From Acanthaster planci (lineage: Eukaryota; Echinodermata; Asteroidea; Valvatida; Acanthasteridae): a stretch of 54,815 nt of DNA. A program made the position numbers and the translations under genes. Below, piece by piece: positions 13,788 through 24,402 of the stretch (the first letter of the stretch is position 1; each line of letters begins with the position of its first letter). The DNA is taken from contig NW_019091430.1 of NCBI RefSeq assembly GCF_001949145.1, positions 735,180-789,994 of the forward strand, in the 5' to 3' direction. The notes beneath the pieces were generated by a model. The model saw only the letters and a program-made list of their open reading frames with translations. It searched no databases and was not told the DNA's origin.

Positions 13788-15145
13788 TAAGACTTGTACA
13801 CGTAAAATGCAGTCAAACCTCGTTAATAAGAGCACTGTTAATTATACAACATTCTGCTTATACATGGGATTTTGCATGTCCTAATCTTTTGTTCATTCAT
13901 TCTTTAAACAATAAGGTTCCTGGGAATTTGCAAAACATGTTCTTTTTCCTCCATGGTCTGTGTAATTTGACCCTAAAGGGTACAAATGCAAAACTATCAC
14001 TGAGTGGAATCAGTTGAAAACTGGTCACAGACACTTCACATCACAGGCAAACAAACATATCTTTTACTGTATACATGTCCATGTACCGGTACACACCCAG
14101 TACTACACACATGCCCTATAGGCAGGGAGGACAGTACTGTACACTCTACACAATTTGAGGTGTAGTTTTAATAGGATGACTGATTGAAAATGTGAAAAAC
14201 CTGAAAAAAGTGCTACGGTATTTGACCTTTATTTGAATGTCACAGTTCCCCATACATGTACAATGTACAAGTAAATGTACATGTATGTACTGGCTATACA
14301 AAAAAGAAAGGCTCCTAATTTCTAAATTTACAAGCAGGCATATTTCAGTTGCTCTTTATTGGTTGTGGAATTTCTCACTTGCGAACATTTGATCATCCAT
14401 TTCTTTCTCACGTGTATGACACACAAACTGAGTGTTTGCATTTCCGCCCTGATTCTATTATTTAGCTCTAAGTACCTTATCTGATTTTTTATCCAACAGA
14501 TGAGCTATTGGGAAGATTACACAGCAGGCATTTTACCCAGTTACTCCGTGAATACAAACAACAGCTCCAGTGACTCTGACCTAAATCCAAATTGAGCCAG
14601 CTAACCCTGTACCTGTATCTGGCACACAGCTTACAGCTTACAGACCCAAGAACAGGCAAGAGCAAAGTTGGCTTGGGTAAACGCTGAAGTGTTTGTTTGA
14701 CATGTGGAGGTGATTTAATTTTGGTTTCCAACAATAAGAAGTCCATATTCCATGGAGATAACCACACAAGTGGGCCTGCCAACTGGTAAACAAGATAATT
14801 GTGAAATACGTGGGGTAATTAGCAGTTCTAACAATCATACATATGCACTTTGGATAATGGCAAGTGAAACACTTGCACGAAATACATGCACCAGTCTCTT
14901 TTTGTCTTTTTTTTAAACAAACTTTGGTATATTCAAAAGAAAGTAACATGTACATTGTATGTACATGTACCGGTAGATGTACGGTAACATACACGTTTAT
15001 CATACATGAACCTCTGTCTTGGATACTACATGTACATGTTGTCTGTTCATTGGCCCTGAACTATCAAATAACAGGGCGACATATTCGCATATCACATTCA
15101 CCATGAGACATGTCATTCTGCCAATAGCACATGCACATGACAAAA

Positions 15146-15355
15146 GTGTTTCAGGAAGTTCAAGAGTGACCGTTGTCGTTCAGTCAGTCAGTTTTGCATG
15201 GTATCCATAGAACGTTTTGTACATGTTACCTGGGAATTTGATCAATGGTCGTGTTTCAGGAAGTTCAAGAGTGACCGTTGTCGTTCAGTCAGTCAGTTTT
15301 GCATGGTATCCATAGAACGTTTTGTACATGTTACCTGGGAATTTGATCAATGGTC
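15146..15355 (+). repeat. tandem duplication, two 105-bp units
   Basis: Two adjacent units, 15146-15250 and 15251-15355, each beginning GTGTTTCAGGAAGTTCAAGA and ending TTTGATCAATGGTC, appear identical by eye. The near-perfect match implies a recent duplication or an assembly duplication. No gene is evident. Confidence 0.9.
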
Positions 15356-15668
15356 GCGCTCGTATAACACTCGTTCCCATCCCTGCAGGTACATGTATGT
15401 AAATGCAGGGACTGTTAACCAGACTACCGGTACATGACTGTGAACTTGTAATCACTGGTATCTGCACTACATGTACTTCCACAATTTACGCAATTAAAGA
15501 AAGTGAGGGAACAGTGCATTTGCAGACTATTTCATTTGCGTCTGTTACGAGTTCATGTACAGTGTATGTTAATCATACAGTTTGACAGTAAGCCCACCGT
15601 CTTCTGAACTTCAGAAATTCAGAGCTCACTTGTTTGGATAAATTCCTTAAGAGAGAGGCATGACAAAA

Positions 15669-15783
15669 ACAACTGGTGACTGCTGTGATGTGGCATAGTG
15701 CCCCCAGGCAAAGCTGAGGGCACCATGCATGTCCGAGGGTGTTCAAAACATCATATCCCCCATCACAACAGTCAACAATTGTT
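15669..15783 (-). mobile_element. MITE family C, copy 1
   Basis: The ends are imperfect inverted repeats of about 30 bases: ACAACTGGTGACTGCTGTGA on the left, and AACAATTGTTGACTGTTGTG when the right end is read on the minus strand. Read on the minus strand, the interior also resembles copy 2 at 32186-32346 (GATATGAtgttttGAACAcCCTC against GATATGACATTCTGAACATCCTC). It is 115 bases long and non-coding. Confidence 0.65.
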
Positions 15784-17287
15784 AAGTACATGTAAATGAC
15801 AGCAAAGCACAACCACATTCAGGCAATTGTCTGGAACCCTGCACAGTGCTCACATACATGTACATGTAAAGAGGAATTGATTTGTAAACTAACTTGCCTA
15901 AATATTTCCAACATTTTGATCACGTCATGTTTTCACGTTATCAAAGTTTGAAACGTATTATCGGTATGTTGCCGTGGGTGTCACTCGCTCCTGGCTATTC
16001 CATGTCATTCTCGCTATTTTTTGCCGTAGGAACCAGTGCAACATGCATGCTTCACCTACAGTAGTAAGCTTCCACCACACTGTGACCACAACGTACAATG
16101 TACACGTACATGTATGTTGCTGCAGAGTTTGCAAATTACCTATTATGATGACCATTTTAAGTTTACACCCTCATCTACACAAATATTTCTGGTAAAGTTC
16201 ATACAATTTTAGATTTATGTACATGTATGCACACTCTGATAATACCCAAATAATCTCAGCACCTACAGTGATCTAACAAGAATCTTTATCAATGCAGGTA
16301 CTGAGCAATGTATTCAAGTGGGTTAACATTCCACTGGTAACACTGTAGCAACTGGTAATCAACGCCCATGGTGTGAAAGCTGATTGACAACACCTGGTAC
16401 CCGGTACTCTGCTGCAATTGAAAGGCTGATAACGGCTAGCAGGCCCATTGCCTGACCAGAGACTGGGAACGGCAGGAACACAACCCAAGAACACTGTTGT
16501 GGGAAAAGGATCAAACGCCATCTCCTCGTCGGGGTTTTACAGGAACATACAGAAAAACTCATGAGATTTTGAAGTTCGAACAGCTGCAAAAAGTAGAGAA
16601 TGGCTTACAACTTTGCCAACTGTCTGTGTCGAGTCACTGAGTAAGCCTATTCAGACACTCACATACATACAATGATGTTTCTCCATATATGTGAAGTTTA
16701 GTACCATTCATTTTGTCCATCTTCTCCTGATTACTGGCATACAGTGTACATGTACATGTATGCAGCCCCAATCATTTAAAAAAATAGCTGACCATTAACA
16801 AATTACTTGTACATCAAACTGGAGTATCAGTTTGGCTTCAAGAGGCAACATTACCACCTAAAAAAGGTATTTTTTAGTGAAAACTTCCCAAGTTTTGAAT
16901 GCCATTTTGTTAAATATTTTTTTGGGTGGAATGACATCGCGCAGCATCTCTTCAGCAAGTGTCTGCATCTTGATGTCTTGTGGACCGTCTGTGTTACAAA
17001 CGACCATACAGAATCCAGGCTAAAGGGAACTGTGTAATTCAGATTATACATTATTTTGGAAAAACATGTCTCCCAAAAAAAATGATTTTATTCAGTAGGA
17101 AAGTGAACGATTCTTGTGACTGTTCAAGCAGGAACACCACAGTGCAGGTACATACATCAGCATCATCACTATCACTAAGTATCAGATTCACAAAAATGCT
17201 GCACCCCAGCAAAATACATGAAGGGTGTTAATGGTTGTCAATTTGCGATTGCATGCCTTAGCGAAAACTGCTACTAACGTTAATCGG

Positions 17288-17421
17288 CCAACAGTCAAAG
17301 AGTCAAAGTCGAGCTTCAACTGGCCAGTGATATTTTTATGGTCTATCAATCCTTGCGCGAGAAAGATATCCAATGTGTCCTCATCAACTGCAACTGTTAG
17401 GCCTATCACATGAGTCTATAA
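17288..17421 (-). CDS. low-confidence exon candidate
   Basis: Minus-strand open segment from a TTATAG acceptor to a GTTAGT donor, beginning THVIGLTVAVDEDTLDIFLA. The composition looks like globular protein, and the segment follows the candidate at 17545-17599 in phase 0 across a 123-base GTGAGT...TATAG interval. The acceptor lacks a pyrimidine tract and no family is recognised, so it may be a chance open frame. The frame stays open a further 60 or so bases past the donor. Confidence 0.22.
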
Positions 17422-17544
17422 CATGCGCTAACCGTGTCGATTCGTCACCAGTAAACAGGTGGTATAGACCATTTTTCTTCCAACAAAATGTCAAGTCCTA
17501 ACTGCTAAATGAAATGAAATTCCACTAGTTACTAGTATACTCAC

Positions 17545-17599
17545 GACTTTGACTTGTATGGGATATTTGGGGACCCCGTTCCAATAGTAGAAGGGAGAC
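17545..17599 (-). CDS. low-confidence exon candidate
   Basis: A 55-base minus-strand segment with a good donor (GTC|GTGAGTATAC) reads SPFYYWNGVPKYPIQVKV in the frame that joins the candidate at 17288-17421. The upstream acceptor (AAAATGTAG) sits in purine-rich sequence and is weak. The protein is not recognised. Confidence 0.22.
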
Positions 17600-17795
17600 C
17601 TACATTTTAACTTTTGGATTCACCTTGGTACATGTACATGCAGGTGATTATGACATCATGCTCAATAACTGTAGGGCTGATGTTGTGAAAAGGGGACAGG
17701 GTTTGAGTTCAGAGGGAACTTGAATGTATGAGGAGAAACTGTGAACGTTTTACACAACACACAGTGGATTCAAGTTTGCATGGTTGATGTATCAG

Positions 17796-17906
17796 TAAGG
17801 AAGTTACGGTACCTCCAGAACGGTGGGGTCTGACGTCCGCTCTGCTCCCATGAATGGAGCGGAGCGGACATTGGACCCCACAGTTCTGGGGGTATAAGGA
17901 AGTTAC
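17796..17906. mobile_element. palindromic fold-back element flanked by 12-bp direct repeats
   Basis: The 12-base direct repeat TAAGGAAGTTAC (17796-17807 and 17895-17906) brackets an 87-base near-palindrome. The left arm has CTCCAGAACGGTGGGGTC and GTCCGCTCTGCTCC; the right arm mirrors it with GGAGCGGAGCGGAC and GACCCCACAGTTCTGGGGG around a 7-base centre. The direct repeats look like a target-site duplication, so this is probably a small inserted fold-back transposon. A related arm sequence occurs at 44662-44732. Confidence 0.65.
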
Positions 17907-18579
17907 ATTTTCTTACAATTTTCAATTCGAAATTTCCAATTAATAGGGTAAGCGCAATCAAGAGAGCATTGCCTTTGGTTTTGGGGGTATGACCAAGCTG
18001 ACCCGTTTTACAAGATTACTTAAAATGACAAAAAATGGGGAGCCCCCAAATATACAATCCTCAATCTGCCCCGAGCTGAAGTGTACCCACTCAGAGCGGA
18101 TTAGCGCAGGTGGACTCCCTGACCATACTACGTTACGGAGGGAAGACGTCCAACCTGGGCTAAATCCTCAATTTGATTGATTTTTCTACAGGGAAGTTCG
18201 GGCAATAAATTGAGAAATAATCCCTAATGACGGATGCAAGCTCGTTGGTGGTGTCAGATGTTGTAACTTGTATCAACTTTTGCGGTTTGACAGTTTCAGC
18301 TAGGCCTAACCCGCTAAAGTGAATGACCAGTGCTAACACAGATTATGCCCACACACATGTCGGGTACAGCTACGTGTAGGTGGGTAGCCCTACGACCTTG
18401 TTTTACGGGTTACCTTACCCGCTGGCCCTGCATCAATGCATGTCAAGCATGTCAGTCAATAAAATACGTCCCCTGCCGACTGGAAATTTTCCAGATTTCA
18501 AAGAAATGATTTACCGCTTTTATGGCTTCAAGTTGCCCGGTGTATCCTGGTTGTCAGGAAAACACTAACCGACTTCAGA

Positions 18580-18870
18580 TTGCCCTTTCCAAATCGGATG
18601 AAACGTCTACGTTTGTTAATGTTGGGAAGACGTCGACCGCCTCCGAACGGTGTATGCACGAGTGATGCGCATGGGCGTTGTTTACAATTGCGCACCTACT
18701 TACCGCGCGGTACCGCGCCGTGCCCTATGCATGCCGACCGCAAAAGAACCACCTCCCGGTCGCTTTTCTGGCCGTGCCCACAAGCCGTTGGTGATATTGA
18801 CCAAAGACCATTGTGCAGCGCCCTCGTGGAGGCTTGCAGTGCACCGCCCTATCCGCTCCGAACAGAACAA
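18580..18870. other. CpG-rich patch with GC palindromes
   Basis: Compared with its AT-rich surroundings, this stretch is rich in CpG and contains the 14-base palindrome GCGCGGTACCGCGC at 18705-18718, overlapped by TACCGCGCGGTA at 18701-18712. Long frames are open on both strands only because GC-rich sequence has few stop codons; none begins with a convincing ATG and family. It could be an unmethylated promoter-like region. The rest of 17.9-20.1 kb shows no gene I can support. Confidence 0.35.
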
Positions 18871-20165
18871 ACGAGGGCGTATTTTTTTTGGTACTCGCCG
18901 AAAAGGGGTGCACTCAATCAATTCAAGCTCCATCGAAAATAGTGTAAAATCAACAAAATTTGGAGCCCCATGGCAGGCAACTGAAGCCCCTGAGGCCTCT
19001 CAAACATAAAACAGTGGGTTGTTTGGTCCTTCAGATTTCGTTTGATTTTCAATTTTGAATAATTTAACCAACGATTTTTTTTATTATCCACCAAAAACAA
19101 ACTCCCCCCCAAAGTGAATGTTCGCAAGTCTTCTGAGCAGTCGTTTTTTTCAAAGGACACCCCTCACCTTCCGCGGGCTCTTCTGATAAATTTTCAATCA
19201 CATTTTGTCTGCTTTGCCCCAAGACGGGTGACCCTGAATCTACAGAGATAATTCTGGGCCATACTGACACAATCCCACAATTTCTAGGCTCAAACAGACC
19301 CCTCTTCTTGAAAGAATCTGTAAGGGGTACTTTTTATGCGCCTCTGCCTGGTGGAGAATTTTCCTTGAATTGGGACACTGCGCTCATAGGCGCGCCATTT
19401 TCGCTCACAGTTTTTCTTGACAACCAATCCCTCCTTTATTGGTCCTGTAGACAGAAGATGCGTTCACTTGGCAGAATGTGAGATGCTCTCGGAACTGCCT
19501 GTGACCCCATAGAACCTGAAGCAGCTGCTCACTGGAAGTTTGTTGGGGGCTCACTCAAACTGTTCTTGTCACTGGTATCCACAGCAGAGCAATCTCCAAT
19601 GCTACTGCTTGGTTCTGGTAGGGAAAAAACAACAAAATGGTCGACCCTTGCTCCGATTAGGTAGCCTTTACTCGAGGTGTGCGTCACTACCTGGACACAC
19701 GATCCACACGCACGACAAAAACTACCAGCGCGAGGACAAAGCTCGTGGCTTTGCAACTCGCGCTACCGGGGAAACATTCGTTTTAAACATATCAGCTACG
19801 GGTGTAAATAAACACGTGCCATTACTCTGTACATGTGCACTTTATTCAAAAGACGCGCTGTCATTCACGTATTTTGTAGCCTACTTGAGCGTTGCATTTA
19901 GAATGCATACTTCGATATCCATTCTATCTGATTTTGAATGTTTTACAAGCACGCACATGGATTCAAAATGTCTGCGCCCAGGACGGCGTCAAATTTTCTC
20001 CACGTGGAGAATGAGCAGTTAGCGCTATACTTTTTATATCAGAGAAATATGGAAGGGCTGCGTGGCACCGTGATCTGAACCTGCTTACCCTGAAGAAGCT
20101 ACTCAAAATTACCGAATGCTCGGCTATATTTCAGAGCACTGATTTGATATATTCTCTACTTTTTA

Positions 20166-20351
20166 TATCCGGTTCGTAAGTGACTTGGTCACCGTAAGCG
20201 GACGCGTCATGATTTGCAGGCTCCCATATGGTTCCATGGTTATGTAAACGACGATCAATGCATGTAACTCTTATGTGCAGTGCACGTGCAGTGGGCGTGG
20301 TTTAAACATCTTTGGTTTAAACTGAAGTGACGTCACACTTACGACCGGATA
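20166..20351 (+). mobile_element. MITE family D, copy 1 (TA target site)
   Basis: The terminal inverted repeats are TATCCGGTTCGTAAGTGAC on the left and, read in reverse complement, TATCCGGTCGTAAGTGTGAC on the right. Each end can be read as TCCGG... flanked by TA, consistent with a TA target duplication as in Tc1/mariner-type elements. The interior (ATGGTTCCATGG, GTGCAGTGCACGTGCAGTG, TTTAAACTGAAGTGACG) matches copy 2 at 23377-23577 in reverse orientation. Non-coding, 186 bases. Confidence 0.75.
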
Positions 20352-21639
20352 TTAGCTCTATGGTATGGTACAAACTCACCGAAAATGCACGCAACTTTCA
20401 TGCGCGTTAGACGCGGAGCGTCTGTCCGTCTATGACGGTGTTTATCGACAAGAATAATAATATCATATCAAATGTGATTGCCGAGCTTTCGGTAACTTAG
20501 TACCTTCTTCTGTGTAACGGACACAGACAAAAATACAAGCACATAGGCCGTTTTCCAATACTCAACTTCGGCTCCGTCTCAGGCTGCAACTGTTTTTTTT
20601 TTTTACTAGCTGACTTTGAAACTGTAAGCACAGTAATCAGTCTAACAGTGCCACAGAACATCAAATAAGATGCAAGAAAGCCAAAAATTACAGTAGTCCG
20701 ATGCAATTTAACGCTTCAGGCCCACAATCGGGGATTCAAGTTGGTTTTGGGAACGAAACCTGCGACGGAGACGATGTTGAGTATTGGAAAACAGCCCAAG
20801 ACGGGCAGCTCCTATTCAAAACAACGGCGGGGTACGGTAACCGAGACGGCACCCGACTAAGTCCAAAAGCGTGGCAAATTCACCCTCGGTGTAGGGAATT
20901 TACACATAGTTGAATTCCAGCCATAAAATGCCATGAAGGCATTTCATGATTGTGAAAATATCCTCTGTTTATTACTGTGGTCGATGCAGGTTCCAAACAA
21001 TGCAGTTGCAACATTTGAAAAGAAGAGATAGCAGTACAAAAGAGTAAAAAAGGAAGCGTCTTTTTAGAGCGCATGTAAACCCACCCGTGCCCATGCATTC
21101 CCAGTGTGTCACATGCAATTCGCACTGAACGCACTGCCATTCATCGTTTCGCCCACTGCTCGCATGCTCACGCTTTTCAATTGTTACACGCGCCAGACTG
21201 GCGGTCTATGTGTTTATATGGCTGTGGGAACGGGATACCATGCTGATCTGAACATTTACGAGTGTCCGCAGCTACCTATAACAGAAACCCAACCAACAAA
21301 TAAAATGGAAAAAACGAGAAAGCACACATAAAAAATGCACTGAAATCATGAATCCCATATCTTAACGGTACCCAAAGATTTAACAATTTTGGCACAAGAA
21401 ACGTGAAATCTGTTTTTTATTTTTTTTTTTAGTTTTCAAAGCAATGTTCATTGTTTTTATTTTTGAAAATTTCTGCATCAAAACCTTGTTAAAACTTTCA
21501 TTATCATACCCTATAGCGTTAAGAGTACCCCGGGTGTTGTTTGGGGGGGGGTCACCACTAACACTTACAATGCCACAGTGTTCAATCCTAATGTCCAGTA
21601 TGGGCAAATTCGAGCGACGTCAATAGACAGTAGTTCACT

Positions 21640-21900
21640 ACAGTTGAGGTAAAACCGTCCGAGTGATGGATGGTTTGGACCATCCAGTCGACCATTTGGG
21701 ACCGCTGATTACCAATAACCCATTCAATTTAACATCACGAAGGGAACCATTCACATGAAAATAATTGTACGAGATTTCAGTGACCATGTGCCGATGTATT
21801 GACGTAACCAAGTAACGATGAGATTGAAAACATAATAAATGGCCTAGGGTCGTTTGAGTGTAACTGGTCTGTTCGTGAGCGTCGTGACTGGTTTAACTAT
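21640..21900 (+). repeat. diverged dispersed repeat family E, copy 1
   Basis: Resembles 31340-31620 on the same strand: GGATGGTTTGGACCAT against GGATGGCTTGGACCAT, GACCATTTGGGA against GGCCATTTGAAA, TACCAATAACCCATTCAA against ATCAATAACCAATTTCAA, and CTGGTTTAACTAT against CTGGTTGAACTAT. The similarity is patchy and boundaries are uncertain. No coding content. Confidence 0.4.
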
Positions 21901-23376
21901 AACTTGCTCTTTTTGCTGGGGAAAAAATGCCAATTTTTCTGTTCTCCCGTCCAGAAAATTTGCTCAAACAATAAGCAGATTTTATCTTCTTCATTTGTCT
22001 GGAAAGATTGTCCCCTGTATGGATGTGCAAGCGTGGCATACATACTATAGTGTGGACCTCTGCACAAAAGAAGTCCACATAATGTAGGGTGTGATGGCAT
22101 TGTGTGGACTCGCACATGTCCACACAGTGTTTTCCCCTCTCTGAAAAGCAGTTTCAGTGGCATTTTGGGGGCAGGGTTATCGGTGGCAAAATGAAGAGGA
22201 AGAGTCCAGGAAATCATCATCAAAAATCCAGCCCGAAGGAATTTTCCTAACGGGAAAAAAACTTTCCCACTAAGTTATCTTAACCACTGGAGAACACACA
22301 CAGGTCCACACTTCGTATGTGAAACAAGTGTGTGTGGGGGGGGGGGGTGAATCTGACTGAAAAAAGATAATTAACAAAAAGAATGGTATTTTTGTTTGTA
22401 TTTTTGATTGATTTGGTTTGTTATTCCTTTTCTGCCGACTGCCGGTAATTTCACACCTCTGTATCCCTCCATAGATGAACCAAGCATAATCACTCGGTGT
22501 ATCACCTCGGCGAATCATGTATTTACGTTAAACCTATACTGACTTTTAAAATGTCTGGATGACGTGCCCCAAAATTGAGTTGCCTACGTGTTGTGACTTG
22601 CCAGCATTGGCAGGCGGGCCAGCAATAATTCTTTACAACCTCTTCACACAGGACTTATTCATCGAAAAAAAAACACACGTTGATTTCAAAGGTTATGGAG
22701 TCAGCCATTCAGTCAGCAAATTTCAATACGGGTAATTTCCCCAATGAGAAATCCAGTCTTACGACAACATTTCCTGTGGTGAAGGCCCAAAGAAAATGGC
22801 TACTTACTCTGCTGGGCTATTAATACTGATTAGCAATAAAATGTACTCATGTGATCAAAATATTGAGAAACAAGTGAGAAATACAATCTGATATACCTCG
22901 TCAATTTCGTAATAAAATAAAACAGGAGCTAAAGATCAGAGCCCTACGAGTCAAACATAGAATTTGTCCAACTTTAGTCGAGTAGGGGAACTCCACAAAA
23001 TGCAGTCAGATTTGTAATTCGGTTTGGGCAGCACTGGTTTGTCTACAGATTTTGGTCATCTGCTGCCTCCGTTGTGAACTGGAAGAACTCGACCAAGCTG
23101 CTGTAAGTTTTATTTCGATGTTTTTATTAATTGCAGCCAAATCAGCTCATTGTAAATCTTCGAACAACGCTTTCATTCCAGTCGATTCTTTTATTGCAAG
23201 AGAAGTGAATCAGAAGTACGCAAGTGAGAATTCAGCTAAACAGAAAACACACTCTGAACCGGAAGGAGTGTCACACCATAGGTTACATTCATTATAGGCT
23301 TATAAGGAGAATGAGAAAGCTTGCCTCTATTCTTCCGGTACCTGTTGTTACCGTATAGCGTAGTAGACATGGTCAC

Positions 23377-23577
23377 TATCCGGTTCCTAAGTGTGCCGTC
23401 ACTTCAGTTTAATTGAACCACGCCGCACTGCACATGCACATAGTGTTAAATGCATTTATCGCCGTTTACATGGAACCATGGAACCGGAAGTTAACGCGCA
23501 ACTTCAGCGATCGTCCAGTAGGAGCCGGCAAATCGTGGCGCGTTCGCCTTTGTGACGAAGTCATTACGAACCGGATA
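23377..23577 (-). mobile_element. MITE family D, copy 2 (TA target site)
   Basis: The inverted ends are TATCCGGTTCCTAAGTGTGC and, in reverse complement of the right end, TATCCGGTTCGTAATGACTT. The interior is homologous to 20166-20351 in the opposite orientation (TTTACATGGAACCATGGAAC, TGCACATGCACATAGTG). It lies about 330 bases upstream of the candidate gene at 23904. 201 bases, non-coding. Confidence 0.75.
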
Positions 23578-23903
23578 CCTAGGAATGCACGTATATTTGA
23601 CGCGCACGTACAAAGTCAAATCATTTTTCACTTCATAGCCGCCAACCAGGATTGTCAGAAAGAGTTGCATCTGTTTCGTTCATATCCAATATCAAATTTA
23701 TACATGGTTTCTTGGTTTTTTTTTTTCAATTTTCATATATCTCGATCTACAGCTGGCAGAATAGGTGTACACATAGCCGTGATTTCGTACTTTGTTAAGT
23801 TCTTCGCCGGAGGATGGTAATTTGAAAAGTGCGTTGTCCGGTTGTGATTGGCAATATCTGCAGTGGTGTGGTCATTAACAAAGAACGCGTAGGCCATAAA
23901 GCC

Positions 23904-24347
23904 ATGGCTGCAAAGGAAGAACAGCAGCACCTTGAAACTAACACAAGAAATGGCTCACCGACGAATGAAAATCGTAGCGTGGGAAGTCAGCTGGAACACT
24001 CGCCGGAACAACATCAAGGAACCCAGCGAAACTCCACCTCTGAAAACTCGGAGCGACGACAATATTGGGAAATCACGACAAGGTGTCGCAGGGACTGGGA
24101 AAACTATCTTCTCCAAGCAGCTATCCCAGAATTCCAGAATCCAAACGACGGCCTTGATAATCTGTCAGAAGCAGTTGCTGTTAGTGACCATGGAAGTAAC
24201 CATGGCAACGGAAGTACTGAACCTAGTCTCAGCCACAGAACAACGGATAAACCAGACTACACCAATGCCGCCGAAGAAACATCACAACTTGGAGTCAGTC
24301 CTGGGAGCATGACACTGCGGTATTTCCGTGGTAGCAGGCGACACTAA
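23904..24347 (+). CDS. possible intronless small gene, 147 residues, unknown function
   Basis: An open frame starts at ATG in a fair Kozak context (AAAGCCATGGCT) and ends at TAA; an AATAAA lies 50 bases past the stop. The product begins MAAKEEQQHLETNTRNGSPT and is hydrophilic, rich in Glu, Asn, Ser and Thr, with a short aromatic/helical stretch (RDWENYLLQAAIPEF, about residues 68-82) and a basic end (TLRYFRGSRRH). There is no signal peptide, membrane segment or known motif. It is probably mostly disordered. A frame overlapping by one base contains GVAGTGKT, which looks like a Walker A motif but has no other NTPase feature and is probably chance. It could also be a first exon read through a donor, or a retrocopy. 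Confidence 0.45.
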   Translation: MAAKEEQQHLETNTRNGSPTNENRSVGSQLEHSPEQHQGTQRNSTSENSERRQYWEITTRCRRDWENYLLQAAIPEFQNPNDGLDNLSEAVAVSDHGSNHGNGSTEPSLSHRTTDKPDYTNAAEETSQLGVSPGSMTLRYFRGSRRH

Positions 24348-24396
24348 AGTTTTAACCTGTGGACGCAAGTAGTCCTACATGAAGGGATAAGTGGCA

Positions 24397-24402
24397 AATA
24401 AA
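24397..24402 (+). terminator. poly(A) signal AATAAA
   Basis: A canonical AATAAA 50 bases downstream of the stop of the 23904-24347 frame, in an A/T-rich stretch. The spacing is right for a short 3' UTR, but AATAAA is common in AT-rich DNA, so this is only supporting evidence. Confidence 0.35.

Larger units (their letters stand above)
1..17650. repeat. GTACATGTAC/TACATGTA palindrome-rich domain
   Basis: The self-complementary motif TACATGTA, often extended to GTACATGTAC or run together as (TACATG)n, recurs dozens of times here. Examples are near 2160-2178, 4125-4200, 8095-8155, 10970-11000, 11160-11190, 11510-11530, 11620-11640, 12170-12182, 12580-12670 and 14940-14970. It is densest between about 10.7 and 12.9 kb. 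After about 17.65 kb it becomes rare, with isolated copies near 26620, 36478, 41790 and 42110. It creates many short chance reading frames rich in Thr-Cys and Tyr-Met. No gene fills the domain; 1-6798 holds only this motif, a (TG)n run at about 1311-1327 and a dispersed repeat at 3540-3935. The abundance is seen directly. Whether it is a satellite-like seed, a protein-binding site or a mutational product is unknown. Confidence 0.85.

Noticed and set aside
13604-13816. Minus-strand frame resembling an RT-RNase H junction
   Set aside because: The likeness is faint, the key Asp of RNase H is missing and no other RT motif is near; kept only as a question in the findings.
18580-19009. Overlapping 120-codon frames on both strands
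   Set aside because: Open on several frames at once because the patch is GC-rich; no motif, no initiator context, no splice partners.
19540-20022. 160-codon plus-strand open frame
   Set aside because: It starts at TTG rather than ATG, sits in CpG-richer sequence with few stops, and its Cys/Ser/Thr-rich product looks random. No splice support.
20701-20913. 70-codon ATG-initiated plus frame
   Set aside because: Plausible composition but overlaps an inverted-repeat arm and has no homology or splice evidence.
24060-24130. Walker A motif GVAGTGKT in a frame overlapping the 23904 gene
   Set aside because: No Walker B or other NTPase motif follows, and the overlapping frame has the better start and a poly(A) signal.
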